In this document: positions 7,251 through 16,500 of the stretch, one piece after another
How the letters are laid out: every line of letters starts with the position of its first letter
Position numbering within the stretch: position 1 is the stretch's first letter
Assembly: GCA_017441205.1 (NCBI GenBank)
Contig: JAFRYG010000103.1
Coordinates: forward strand, 1 to 32,380
Source: Pseudomonadota bacterium
GTDB lineage: Bacteria; Myxococcota_A; Bradymonadia; UBA4248
Reading direction: 5' to 3'
DNA: 32,380 nt
The notes under the pieces: model-generated
Database searches by the model: none
What the model saw: the letters and a program-made list of their open reading frames with translations, nothing else
Told to the model about the DNA's origin: nothing
Position numbers and translations under genes: made by a program

Positions 7251-9110
7251 TCAGAATTCGAGTTCCTTATAGATGCGGAGCATTTTGTAGGCGTGGGAAA
7301 CGAGTCCCGAGATGCGGTCTTCGGCTGGTTCGCAGCAGATTTCGACGACATCACTGCGGCCGGCTTTTTGAAGGATTTGTGAGAATTCCTGTTCGGTGTA
7401 GGGTTTGCGTTCGAGTTCGACGCCGTGATCGGCCAGAAGCTGGCGCATGGCTTTGAATTGCGAACGTGTCGTTGCAAACATTCTCAGGTCGCGGTCGATA
7501 TCGAGTTCTTCCATCCAGTAGCGGGAATCGGCGAGGAAACCGAGCTTTTTGGCGGCTTGTTTGAGAATGCCGAAATGCTGTGAGTACGTAATTTTGCCGT
7601 CCTCGAGCGTTTGTACCGGATATTTGATGTCCTCGCCGAATTCGATGAGGAAGATCTGGGTATTGAACGTCGTGAGTTTGGCCAGGTTGCCGAGCAGGCG
7701 CAGGGAGCCGGAATTGAGGATGAAATCTTCGGGGGCGTCGCAGAGGTTGAGCTTGTATTTGAATATGAGCTGAACGGCGTCGCCTTCGCCGATGAATGTG
7801 ATTTTGTTGTTGTCGCTGGCGTGTGCGGGTTTGAGATCGCCGTCGTCGGGGCGGTCTTCGTCCTCTTCGTCTTCGTCATCGCCGCCGAGGGACATTTTGC
7901 GAACGGCGACGGAGGGAAGATTGGCCAGAAATTCATCTGAATAGATGAGGTCGAAGGTTTGGCCGGAGAAGATTTCCGCGATTTTTTCGATATCGCCCGT
8001 GACGATATGGACATTATCGAGAGATTTCAGGACATTTTGCAGCAGTTCGGCCTGAGCGGCATCGGGCGTAAAGATGGTATAGTCGATCTGTGTGTCGGGG
8101 ATTTGTTTCTGGCAGTGTTCGATGAATGATTTTGCCGTATCGCCCTGACCGCCGCCGACTTCGAGAATTCTGCAGACTTCGCCGCTGAACGGGAAATAGT
8201 GCGAGAGTGCGTCGTAGACGGCCTGTCCGTAGGAACGGTTTTTGAGGACTGCGTGCGGGGCTGCGAGCATGGACGACAGGCGTGCGCAGTTCCGATCGAG
8301 CGTCAGGGTGTTTTCGTCGATGGGAATGATCTCGAGACGCGAGGGTTTGCAGCGCACGGGTTCTTCCCAGACTTCGAGGATATTGCCTTCTTCGTCGACG
8401 CGCGTGCGAACGTGTGCGGTGACTTTTTCGTAGGGCATGGTCGAAATCAGGTAGGGAGGGATTCCGAAGCGGCTGTTTTTGGTATTTCGGACGGCTTCTG
8501 CCGAGAGTTTAACGGCCTGAACGGAACAGTGTGACCAGAGTTCGAGTGATGCAGTCAGGCGCAGCTCGACATCGGCAATGGGCGCGCCGTCTTCTCCGGC
8601 GATGATTTCGGCGATTTCGCCGACGGTCTTGTCGCCTTTGATGTAGCTCCAGACTCTGGATTCCCAGGGATCCAGGGAGATTTTCATGATGCTGTTCTGC
8701 GTCTGGTTGTCGAAGGCATAGATGACGATGGCTTTGGGATTGGTCTGATCGACGGTAATCCAGCGCGCGAGCGTGGGATACATGTCGTGCGTTTTTTTCG
8801 GTTCGAAGCTGTCATCCGGCAGGATGCATGCCAGCGGACGGAACACAGACAGGAAGTTGTTGAGGGTATCTGCATCGAAGATGCCTTCGAACTGGGCGGT
8901 AACTTCGTCGGCAGTTTTGGGGCCGTCGTGGAAGAATTCGAGGAAATCGACGAGATCCTCGCTCATCTGAATGATATATCCATATATATTGTGGTAGACG
9001 AAAAAGTCGTCACCATTCTGGAAATAGTCGATATGCGGTGAAAGAAACAGCGTGCCTTCAAAAAGCGGCGCAGGATTGTTCTGAGGATTGGCGTCATTGG
9101 CATCTGTCAT
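7251..9110 (-). CDS. MidA-like SAM-dependent methyltransferase with PqqD-like N-terminal domains
   Basis: A 619-aa cytoplasmic protein. Residues about 25-95 (YFQNGDDFFVYHNIYGYIIQMS...) and about 140-205 (WESRVWSYIKGDKTVGEIAEII...) look like two PqqD-type small winged-helix domains. From about residue 315 the methyltransferase fold appears: motif I ILEVGGGQGD, then a later acidic motif in FDLIYSDEFLANLP, resembling the NELLDA(L/F)P motif of the MidA/NDUFAF7 family. In mitochondria that family methylates an arginine of respiratory complex I. An Asp/Glu-rich insertion (GDDEDEEDEDRPDDGD) interrupts the domain. The start has AAGGA 8 nt upstream. It lies 78 bp after the zinc-ribbon/FHA gene, probably in one operon. 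The substrate is unknown, and the PqqD-like parts are called by eye. Confidence 0.65.
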   Translation of the reverse strand: MTDANDANPQNNPAPLFEGTLFLSPHIDYFQNGDDFFVYHNIYGYIIQMSEDLVDFLEFFHDGPKTADEVTAQFEGIFDADTLNNFLSVFRPLACILPDDSFEPKKTHDMYPTLARWITVDQTNPKAIVIYAFDNQTQNSIMKISLDPWESRVWSYIKGDKTVGEIAEIIAGEDGAPIADVELRLTASLELWSHCSVQAVKLSAEAVRNTKNSRFGIPPYLISTMPYEKVTAHVRTRVDEEGNILEVWEEPVRCKPSRLEIIPIDENTLTLDRNCARLSSMLAAPHAVLKNRSYGQAVYDALSHYFPFSGEVCRILEVGGGQGDTAKSFIEHCQKQIPDTQIDYTIFTPDAAQAELLQNVLKSLDNVHIVTGDIEKIAEIFSGQTFDLIYSDEFLANLPSVAVRKMSLGGDDEDEEDEDRPDDGDLKPAHASDNNKITFIGEGDAVQLIFKYKLNLCDAPEDFILNSGSLRLLGNLAKLTTFNTQIFLIEFGEDIKYPVQTLEDGKITYSQHFGILKQAAKKLGFLADSRYWMEELDIDRDLRMFATTRSQFKAMRQLLADHGVELERKPYTEQEFSQILQKAGRSDVVEICCEPAEDRISGLVSHAYKMLRIYKELEF

Positions 9111-9188
9111 GGCACATTTCCTTATGGATAGACTGGGTGAATCCGCTGCCTCACGGACGGGGACCGGCAGCAGAAATAGGAGAAGAGA

Positions 9189-10439
9189 TCAGCGCCGCGG
9201 ACGGAGTTTGAGCAGCTGATTGCCGATGAGAATAAACGTCGTCTGCGAAGTCTGGAGCGGTTTTTTAAGACGGACAAATGTTCCATTGGAGCTGTTGAGG
9301 TCAGTCAGGATGGCATGATCCCGCATGCCTTCGAGTGTGGCATGAGTGCCCGAAACGAAGCCGTCTTTTGGGAAAAGAATATTGGCATGCGTTCGGCCGA
9401 GCGATACGGTGGGCTGGCAAAGACGGTAGACGCTTCCCTCGCAGTATGCTCCCATAACGATGCGCAGGTATCCCCATCCCGGCGATTCCTGACTTCCGAG
9501 CAGCTGGGTTTGGTCGTAACCCTGGTTTGAGAGCAGAGGCTGAACTGAATTGCCATGGAAATAGCAGAGCAATTCTTCGCCGATTCGAAAGACATCGCCG
9601 TTGCGGATTTCTGTCGATGCATTGGTAAGCCGGATAAAGACGCCGTTGAGGCTATTAAAATCTTCGATGGAAACCTGGCTTTGAGTGCATACAAGCCGCA
9701 GGTGTTTTGGATTGACGAAGCGGTCGGTACTCAGCAGGGAAGAGCTTCCGCGTCCGATGATATTTTCGCCCTCCCAGAGAGGTATTTCTTCGCCGGCAGA
9801 GCCATCATCACAGATGTGGCAGAGAACGAATTCGGCCTGTTCTGCATCCGGCTGAAGCTGTTGACGTTCGGGGATAAAGCTGGTGCGTTCGATGGCTACT
9901 TTGGCACCGGAAACATTGGCTGGATTGGGGGACGGCGGGGTAAATTCGTGTCCGCTGTCGTAGTGGCAGCCACAGTTTCCGCAGTAATGATGCCCAGGAG
10001 CCAAAATAGCGCCGCAGGAACGGCAGGTGCGTTCAAGGTTTTGCTGCAGGCGATCCGGAGCGTTGTCCAGTTCAGTCTTCATGGAATCTGCAGGCTGATT
10101 GGAAACCGTTTCTGCAGGTACATCGACTGGAACAAAATCTTCACTATTTACTTCGAGCAGCGGCAGATCGAGCGAATGAAATTCACTGTCTGCGCTGTCT
10201 GATGCTGAGGTATCCGACGAAATTGCAGGTGTATTCGGATCACTGATTTCGACACTTTCGATAGTGTCTTTACGGAGCCAGTCTTCAAGGGAATCTGGTG
10301 TCGTCATATTTGCGCTGGGAAGCCTGATGGGATCCAGGGTACCGGATGACCTTGCTGAGCTTGCGTCAGTTGCTGCACCGCAATATTGGCAGAAACGATA
10401 GTTGTCGGCGATGGTTTTTCCACAGTTTGAACAAATCAT
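9189..10439 (-). CDS. Double zinc-ribbon protein with two FHA domains
   Basis: I start it at 10439, where ATG follows AAGGGG by a 6-nt spacer and opens directly into a zinc ribbon (Cys 3, 6, 17, 20). An earlier in-frame start would add 11 residues without a ribosome site. Product 416 aa. A second zinc ribbon (CRSCGAILAPGHHYCGNCG) sits near residues 125-145, after an acidic, Ser-rich linker. The C-terminal half holds two FHA domains, at about 220-300 (GRGSS..., NPKHLRL, DFNSLNGVFIRL) and 340-410 (GRTHAN, SGTHATL, DLNSSNGTFVRL). Each keeps the Gly-Arg, His and Asn residues used to bind phosphothreonine. It is therefore probably a reader of Ser/Thr-kinase signals. No kinase gene is in the window. 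It is divergent from ddl and upstream of the methyltransferase gene. Confidence 0.85.
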   Translation of the reverse strand: MICSNCGKTIADNYRFCQYCGAATDASSARSSGTLDPIRLPSANMTTPDSLEDWLRKDTIESVEISDPNTPAISSDTSASDSADSEFHSLDLPLLEVNSEDFVPVDVPAETVSNQPADSMKTELDNAPDRLQQNLERTCRSCGAILAPGHHYCGNCGCHYDSGHEFTPPSPNPANVSGAKVAIERTSFIPERQQLQPDAEQAEFVLCHICDDGSAGEEIPLWEGENIIGRGSSSLLSTDRFVNPKHLRLVCTQSQVSIEDFNSLNGVFIRLTNASTEIRNGDVFRIGEELLCYFHGNSVQPLLSNQGYDQTQLLGSQESPGWGYLRIVMGAYCEGSVYRLCQPTVSLGRTHANILFPKDGFVSGTHATLEGMRDHAILTDLNSSNGTFVRLKKPLQTSQTTFILIGNQLLKLRPRR

Positions 10440-10578
10440 TGAGAACCCCTTGAATCGTGGGCAAGGTTGCAAAAGTTCAAAACGTTGTCATCATTTCTCA
10501 AAGTGAGAGAATTGTCAATTGATTGGAAAATCGCGTGCGCGGTTTTCGGTACACGAAACGATTCAAGGAAGGAGAAAT

Positions 10579-11523
10579 ATGACATCATCACCCAAAACCG
10601 TAGTATTGCTCGGCGGCGAAAGCGAAGAGCGGGAAATCAGCATTCAGTCGGGAACGGCGATTGCGAATGCGCTTTCGCAGGCTGGGATTGAAGCTGAGAC
10701 TTTCGACTGGGATCCGTCCCGTATGAGGGATTTTCTATCGCATGGTTATGAACGCGTATTTATCGCACTTCATGGCGGCAGCGGTGAGAACGGGACGGTT
10801 CAGGCCATGCTCGATCTGGCCGGGATTCCGTATACCGGTGTCGGAATGCGCGCAGCATCCGTATGCATGGACAAATTTCTGTCGAAGGATATTGTCAGGG
10901 CCCGCGGAGCGGCTCCGGTTCCCGAGTGCATGACTCTGAGCGTTCCGGATGCGGTGTCCCGACTTGAATCCGGTCATGCTGACTGGTCGGATATAATAGA
11001 TAAAATTGGTCTTCCGATGGTCGTTAAACCGGCAAGGAACGGTTCGAGTGTGGGTGTGACCATTGTGGATACCGCATCACAGATGGATGATGCCGTGCGA
11101 AGTGCAAGCCTTTCGCCGGACGAAATTGTGATGTTTGAACAGTATATCTGCGGTCATGAGCTGACAGTTGCCACATTGAACGGCAAGGCTCTTGGCGTCT
11201 GCCAGATTATCCCCAAAAATCGATTCTATGATTACGACGCCAAGTACAATCGCAGTGATACACAATATCTGACGCCATCTTCACTCGGTGCAGATTTTGA
11301 TGCGAAACTCTGTCGCCTGGCTGAAGCGGTGGTTCAGGCGCTGGATTGTACGAGCGGCGTCGTCAGAATCGATTTCCTGGCGGATCGCGATTTGAATCCA
11401 TATTTCCTCGAGGTCAACACGGTTCCGGGCATGACATCACACAGTCTGGTGCCGAAAATTGCTGCAAAAGCCGGATACGATTTTCCGAAGCTCTGCAGCA
11501 TGATCCTGGATATGGCGCACTGA
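10579..11523 (+). CDS. ddl: D-alanine--D-alanine ligase
   Basis: ATP-grasp enzyme joining two D-alanines for peptidoglycan precursors. I place the start at 10579, behind AAGGAAGGAG (10565-10574), giving 314 aa. A longer frame from a TTG at 10519 has no ribosome site. Family landmarks are all present: VVLLGGESEEREISIQSG (glutamate contacting the first D-Ala), HGGSGENGTVQ, KPARNGSSVGV, FEQYICGHELT, the omega loop with FYDYDAKY (its Tyr marks D-Ala rather than D-lactate use), RIDFL, and FLEVNTVPGMT. It stands alone here, not in a dcw cluster, and is followed by a terminator pair. Confidence 0.95.
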   Translation: MTSSPKTVVLLGGESEEREISIQSGTAIANALSQAGIEAETFDWDPSRMRDFLSHGYERVFIALHGGSGENGTVQAMLDLAGIPYTGVGMRAASVCMDKFLSKDIVRARGAAPVPECMTLSVPDAVSRLESGHADWSDIIDKIGLPMVVKPARNGSSVGVTIVDTASQMDDAVRSASLSPDEIVMFEQYICGHELTVATLNGKALGVCQIIPKNRFYDYDAKYNRSDTQYLTPSSLGADFDAKLCRLAEAVVQALDCTSGVVRIDFLADRDLNPYFLEVNTVPGMTSHSLVPKIAAKAGYDFPKLCSMILDMAH

Positions 11524-11540
11524 TTCTGAGCATTGGGTTG

Positions 11541-11597
11541 TGAGAACATTTCCAACGCTGAGAGTTCTCATAAAGCGAACAAGGTATTGATTCGCTT
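11541..11597. repeat. Two plain hairpins directly after ddl
   Basis: Perfect 7-bp inverted repeats at 11541-11547/11564-11570 (TGAGAAC/GTTCTCA) and 11573-11579/11591-11597 (AAGCGAA/TTCGCTT), lying between the ddl stop and the bulged hairpins BH4 and BH5. Confidence 0.55.
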
Positions 11598-11604
11598 GTT
11601 TGGG

Positions 11605-11640
11605 GGACGTGCTATGTGCCTGCAGCACATACGCACGTCC
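11605..11640 (+). repeat. Bulged hairpin BH4
   Basis: Outer arms 11605-11612 and 11633-11640 (GGACGTGC/GCACGTCC, 8 bp) and inner arms 11613-11619 and 11625-11631 (TATGTGC/GCACATA) are perfect. The single unpaired base is C11632, after ATA. It shares inner arms with BH2 but not the outer arms. It directly abuts BH5. Confidence 0.8.
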
Positions 11641-11683
11641 GGCCGCTGCTATGGATGTTATCCATACGCGCGGCCTTTTTTTT
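11641..11683 (+). terminator. Bulged hairpin BH5 with T-run, ddl terminator
   Basis: Inner arms 11650-11656 and 11660-11666 (TATGGAT/ATCCATA, loop GTT), unpaired C11667, and outer arms 11641-11649 and 11668-11675 (the left arm carries one extra T). Eight Ts follow (11676-11683). A convincing intrinsic terminator 118 bp after the ddl stop. Confidence 0.85.
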
Positions 11684-12062
11684 AGCTTTATTGCCTTAAT
11701 CCAAGCCCGGAATTCGGGGGTTAAATAAAAAGATTAATAATTAAAAAAGAATGTCACAAATCCGTCCCGTTTCACAATACTGCATTTGGGTTCCGAAAGG
11801 ACTGTCATTGGGGATTGGGTTCGTAAGGATTGCGATTTCCGATGAACATAGCGGACGGTTCAAATCAATTTCAGATCTGACGAGGTCGAAATTGCCGGAA
11901 TAGTCTGACACCACGCAAGGTCACACGGCGCGGCGGGAACTGCATGCAAAATCGATTGCACGGCAGCAGCGAGCGAGTGTGCCCAGGCCAGGAGCCTGGT
12001 GGTGGTGGCGGGCAGGGAGGGGCGCCCAATGAATGGGGGATAGGGAAGTATTGTCGATAGTT
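11684..12062. other. Intergenic stretch without recognisable gene
   Basis: About 380 bp, AT-rich in the first 80 bp and then GC-rich, with a CCAGG/CCTGG inverted repeat near 11985-12000. A minus-strand open frame running through it and the heptamer element (11860-12438) overlaps the peptidase gene and has a simple-repeat translation, so it is not accepted as a gene. Confidence 0.5.
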
Positions 12063-12184
12063 TGAGTTTTGAGTTTTGAGTTTTGAGTTTTGAGTTTTGA
12101 GTTATGCAATCACAAAGGTTCTTGCTAAAGAATCGAGTAAATAGGGTACCAACTCCCAACTTCCAACTTCCAACTCCCAACTCA
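12063..12184. repeat. Heptamer-flanked repeat element, copy 2
   Basis: Left arm 12063-12104 has five TGAGTTT units and one TGAGTTA. Core 12105-12150 matches the core of copy 1 (3155-3200) at 45 of 46 positions. Right arm 12151-12184 has AACTCCC and AACTTCC units. The heptamer copy number differs from copy 1 (6 versus 15 units on the left) and so do the right-arm heptamers, while the core is almost unchanged. It lies just downstream of the minus-strand peptidase gene. Confidence 0.85.
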
Positions 12185-12212
12185 TAGTGAGCATAGGTGG
12201 TCAAACATAGCC

Positions 12213-13292
12213 TTACTTTTTGACCTGGAATGGTCCGAAGTTTTGGAGGTTGCTGGGCAGATTGGATTCCGAGAGTCCCTGGTTCATCGCAGCGAGTCTT
12301 CTTTTTCGGATAGCAGTTCTTCGCCAGAGAGCGATGCTCAATGCGACGGCGGCGAACAGCGAGATAAAGAAGAAGAGACCGTCGTGTGAAAAAATCGAAG
12401 CCAGAATGCTTTCGCCGCGCGATATGCTGTCGTACCAAATTTTGAAGGCAGCCTTGGGAGATCTTTTATAGACGTCGATGAAAGCTTTATCGAACTCTTC
12501 GCCATTGGAGACTTTTCGGATGAGCAGTTTCATGGCATCGTCGCCTTTTTCTTTGGCGATCCACGAGACGAAGTGGGCGCTTTCGGCATAGGCCAGATCG
12601 ACGATGGTTCCGGTTTTTCCAAAGGCGGCATCGATTTCGTCCAGTTCCAGCAGCTGACCGGACATTGCGGCTTTGCCGAGTGATTCTGCGCGGTTGATGT
12701 CCCAGTCATCTGTTGCGGTCATCGCCAGACCTTCGTAGAACCAGTGCGGGAAATAATTGTCCTGCGCAAAGCGTCGCAAAGCGGCGTGATTGAGTTCGTG
12801 GGCGAGTGTTTTTTCGGGCTCAATTCGTGCTGTGCCGTGGGAGGAGAGGCGAATCAGGATGACGCCGTCGCGCAGAATGGTGAGTCCTGCGGCCCATTCC
12901 GGTCCTCTGCCCGGTGAATGGAGGGCTTCGAAATACTGGTTGATGTCACCGATCAGGTAGACATGGATATCTTTTACGGTTTCGGGCGGCAGGAAGCGGA
13001 GATTCTTTTCGCGGGCCTTTTCGGCGGTTGCAATGACGGCTTCTGCGCGCTGCCCGTAGGATTTGGAAAAATAGAAGTGGAGCGTGGCGGCATCCCGTTT
13101 TTCGAGTCCCTCGATGACGGGATGTTCGATTCGGCTTTCGCGGCCAAGCCACTCTTCAACCTGCTGATCCGTGACGGCCATGCTGAAGGATTCGATTTGT
13201 GTTCCCTGTGCATGTGCGGAAACGGGCCATGCAAAGCAGATGACGGCCAGCTGCAGCAAGAAAATCCAGCAATATATTAATCTTTTACTCAT
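12213..13292 (-). CDS. Membrane-anchored HExxH metallopeptidase (peptidase MA-like)
   Basis: A 359-aa protein with a Sec signal peptide (cleavage probably after SAHAQG) and a C-terminal membrane span (LFFFISLFAAVALSIALW) followed by a basic tail, so the catalytic part should face the periplasm. The zinc motif is LAHELNHAAL (HExxH), with a downstream WFYEGLAM whose Glu fits the third zinc ligand of gluzincins of the Peptidase_MA type. Conserved regions before it (YLIGDINQYF, ILRDGVILIR) match that fold. The start has AGGTGAGG just upstream. Substrate unknown. It is separated by 227 bp, including a bulged-hairpin pair, from the giant lipoprotein gene upstream. Confidence 0.8.
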   Translation of the reverse strand: MSKRLIYCWIFLLQLAVICFAWPVSAHAQGTQIESFSMAVTDQQVEEWLGRESRIEHPVIEGLEKRDAATLHFYFSKSYGQRAEAVIATAEKAREKNLRFLPPETVKDIHVYLIGDINQYFEALHSPGRGPEWAAGLTILRDGVILIRLSSHGTARIEPEKTLAHELNHAALRRFAQDNYFPHWFYEGLAMTATDDWDINRAESLGKAAMSGQLLELDEIDAAFGKTGTIVDLAYAESAHFVSWIAKEKGDDAMKLLIRKVSNGEEFDKAFIDVYKRSPKAAFKIWYDSISRGESILASIFSHDGLFFFISLFAAVALSIALWRRTAIRKRRLAAMNQGLSESNLPSNLQNFGPFQVKK

Positions 13293-13437
13293 GGCCTCAC
13301 CTGTATCCTTATTGATTATGAATATTTATCTCTTCATCATTTAATATCCATGCATATCCCGTCGAATTCCGGGAGCTCTGTGGCTGGGCATAAGGAAATA
13401 AACACCATGATTTGGGTGTCAAAGGGGATATGATAAT

Positions 13438-13480
13438 AAAAAAAGCGCGCCGTATGTCCCTTTGGGGGCATAGGCGCGCT
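13438..13480 (-). terminator. Bulged hairpin BH6 with T-run
   Basis: Outer arms 13444-13451 and 13473-13480 (AGCGCGCC/GGCGCGCT, 8 bp), unpaired G13452, and inner arms 13453-13460 and 13465-13472 (starting TAT, one G-T wobble) with loop TTTG. On the minus strand a run of Ts (13444-13438) follows, so with BH7 it should terminate the giant lipoprotein gene. Confidence 0.85.
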
Positions 13481-13516
13481 GCGCAGGGCGTATTGGCCGA
13501 AGGCCAATAGCCGCGC
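13481..13516 (-). repeat. Bulged hairpin BH7
   Basis: Inner arms 13491-13498 and 13502-13509 (TATTGGCC/GGCCAATA, loop GAA), unpaired G13490, inner part of the outer stem 13487-13489/13110-equivalent at 13510-13512, and after two unpaired bases (13485-13486) a further GCGC/GCGC pairing 13481-13484/13513-13516. It abuts BH6 and begins 3 bp after the stop of the giant lipoprotein gene. Confidence 0.75.
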
Positions 13517-13519
13517 CCG

Positions 13520-16500
13520 TTAATTGACCTGAGTCTGGCAGGTCGTGGAACATCCGCCCAGGCCGTTATTCTTACCGTCGTCGCATTTTTCGTAGCCGGC
13601 ATCGACGTTTCCGTCTCCGCAGTAGGGGCCGAGTCTGCAGTCTGATGAGCAGCCTTTATAGATGCCGTCCTTGTTGGCAGCGCCGTTGTCACATTCCTCG
13701 CCGTCCTGGAGTTTTCCGTCGCCGCAGCGTTCGGGCAGGGTGCAGTCCGGATTGCATGTTCCATAAGCACCGGTGTTATTTTCGGTACCCAGGTCGCAGG
13801 CCTCGTAACCATTCTTGATGCCGTCGCCGCAGCGGAATCCGAGTTTGCAGTCTTTGCGGCAGCCGTTGTAGACCGAATCGTTGTTGGCTTTGCCGTTGTC
13901 GCACTCCTCGCCTTCGTCTTGCTGGATGATACCGTCGCCGCAATAGGGGAGTTCGTAGGTGCAGTCGAGGCTGCATCCGGGTTTGCCATCTTTACCGTAG
14001 TGGCCGTTCAGATTGCCGAGGTCGCAGACTTCGCCGGCCGCTTTGGAGACGACCCCGTCACCGCAGAACGGAGGCTGGCAGAGCTGAGTGCAGGTTGCCG
14101 AATCGGGGCCATTGGCTTCGCCTTCGTCGCATTTTTCGGGATAATTGCTGCCGTTGATGTTGATTTCGTTGCGGGCATCGACGATGCCGTCACCACAGAC
14201 AGAAACGCGGCAGGTATTGAGGCAGAGCGTACCGGGCTTGTTGAAATCGCAGCCGGAAAGATTGTCTTTGTCCTTGCAGTCGCATTCTTCCCATGATTCG
14301 AGGATGCCGTTGTGACATGACTCGTTGGTGCAGTCGTTTTCGCAGCCGTGCCGGTCTTCAGGCGGAGTCATGACCATTTCGGGGTACTTGGTGCAGATCG
14401 AAGCGTATTCGGTTTCGTAGCATTTCCATCCGGAATCACAGACTTCCGAACCTTCGAGAATACCATTGCCGCAGTTGGGTGTTTTCTGGCAGTCCTGGCA
14501 GCCCAGGAGTTCGAGTTCTTTTGCAGGAACATTGCCGTAGTCGCATGTTTCCTGGCCGGCGACGATGCCGTCGCCGCATTTCGTCATACACGTGCTCTTG
14601 CCCATGGCGACGAATCCGGCCAGCGTGAGTTCGAAGCTCGAACCGCCCGTACAGCGTTCGGCATGGAACATCTGGAGTTTGTAGATACCGCCCTCGTACA
14701 TGTGGAATCTGGCGGCGGTTGCTGGATCGAGGGTGATTGTCTTGCGCCATTGTCCATGAATGCCGCCGACATCGACGCCGAGATGACCGTTAAAGAATAC
14801 CCAGACATCGTCGTCGCCGTTGAATACCAGGGTCGGATAGGTGCCGTCGGCGGCTTTCTGGTATTTGAAGTAGGTTTCGAACTGGGAAGTAAATTCGCCG
14901 TTGGTTCCGGAAGTCGTAAAGCCTTTGCCATTGATGGGATAGAAGGTGTCGTTGCTGATCGTGAAGGTATCGACTGTATCTTTCACTTTGCCGAGTACGA
15001 GGACGTCATCGATGCGGTGGTTCAGGCCGGGAATATCGGTGTACCACCATTTGAGCATGAGCGGGCAGGTGTAGAGGTCGGAGCAGACGTCGAAATCGGT
15101 GCTCTTGGTGAGATTTCCGTTGGGTGGCGTAACTCTCTGGAGCGTAACCATCTTGGCGGGTTCATTCAGATCGGGCAGTCCATCTTTTCCGATATGTTCC
15201 TTGACGGCCTGTTCGCACAATGCGGTTGGGCAATAGGAATAGAAGTCGGGATCGGGAACGCCGACGGTGACCGGGTATTTCGGGCGATAGCCCTTGCCGG
15301 TGCCTTTGCATTCGTCGGGCAGGGAATCGTAGAGTTCCTGCGTAAAGCGGCCGTTGCCTGCCTGAGGTGTGGAATTGCCGTTGTATTTGAGGAAGTCGCG
15401 ATAGACGATCGGCAGAGACAGCGTGTCGCCAGTTGTATCGATGAGTCCTGAAACTTCGCAGGTAAAGCCTTTTTCGATCTTGCACTCGGGATCGCATCCG
15501 TCGCCGGCGATGAGGTTGCCGTCGTCGCAGTCTTCGAGGCCGGGGATCATCAGGCCGTCACCGCAAATCGGGTGGCAGTCGCCGGTTTTTGCATCGCGGC
15601 ATTCATAGACGGGCTCAATTTCGCAAATCGGGTTGCAGTAATCGCCGGATTTGGTGTTGCCGTCGTCGCATTGTTCGCCGGCACCGAGGATGCCGTCGCC
15701 GCATGTTCCCTGGGCGATATTGTTCTGATCATCGTAGTAACTGCCCTGAGTGAGTTTGCAGTCTTTCGTGCATCCGTGCGTTCCATCATTGAGGCTGGTT
15801 CCGAGATCGCATTCCTCAATCGTCGTATAGCCTGATGTGGGCTGGATTTTTCCATCTCCGCATGTGGTATGGATGCATTCTCCGCCCTGCGATTTGCATT
15901 CATAACCGGCTTCGATTCGGCAGTCTGATGAACAGCCATCGCCGTCTGTGGTGTTGCCATCGTCGCATTGTTCGCCATGCTGAACATTCCCGTCACCGCA
16001 TGTACATTTAATGATGTCGACATTCTTATAGACGCAGGAATCCAGGCCGGGAATGGTCGTGCAAGTGCTTCCGGGGACTGCGCAGACATAGCCTTCTTCG
16101 AGTCTGCACCGGCTCGAGCATCCATCGCCGGATGCGATGTTGCCATCGTCGCATTGTTCGCCGTGCGCAAGAATTCCGTCGCCGCATGCCTTGGCGATGC
16201 AGAGCATGCCGACGCGATCCTGCGGACAGTAATAGCCGGGATCGACCTTGCCCTGGGTACATCCGTCGCCGTCGATTTTATTGCCGTCGTCGCACTGTTC
16301 AAATGCGGATTCGATTTTGCCATTGCCATAGACTTCGCTGATGAGAGCACAGCGTTTGCTGTCCGAACAGATATCATTCGGACATGCCGGAGATCCGCCC
16401 AGACACATGTAGCCCGACCTGGGATAGCAGTTCTGACATCCGCCGTTGGCTTTGGGATCGTTGTCGTCACAGATTTCGCCTTCATCCGGAGTGCCGTTTC

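Noticed and set aside
11860..12438. A 192-codon minus-strand frame with repeated NSKLKTQ peptides
   Set aside because: The peptide repeats are just the translated heptamer array, and the frame overlaps the 3' end of the peptidase gene.
14348..15451. A 367-codon plus-strand open frame
   Set aside because: It lies wholly antisense to the fibro-slime part of the Cys-rich lipoprotein, whose minus frame has clear domains. The long frame follows from codon bias in the real gene.
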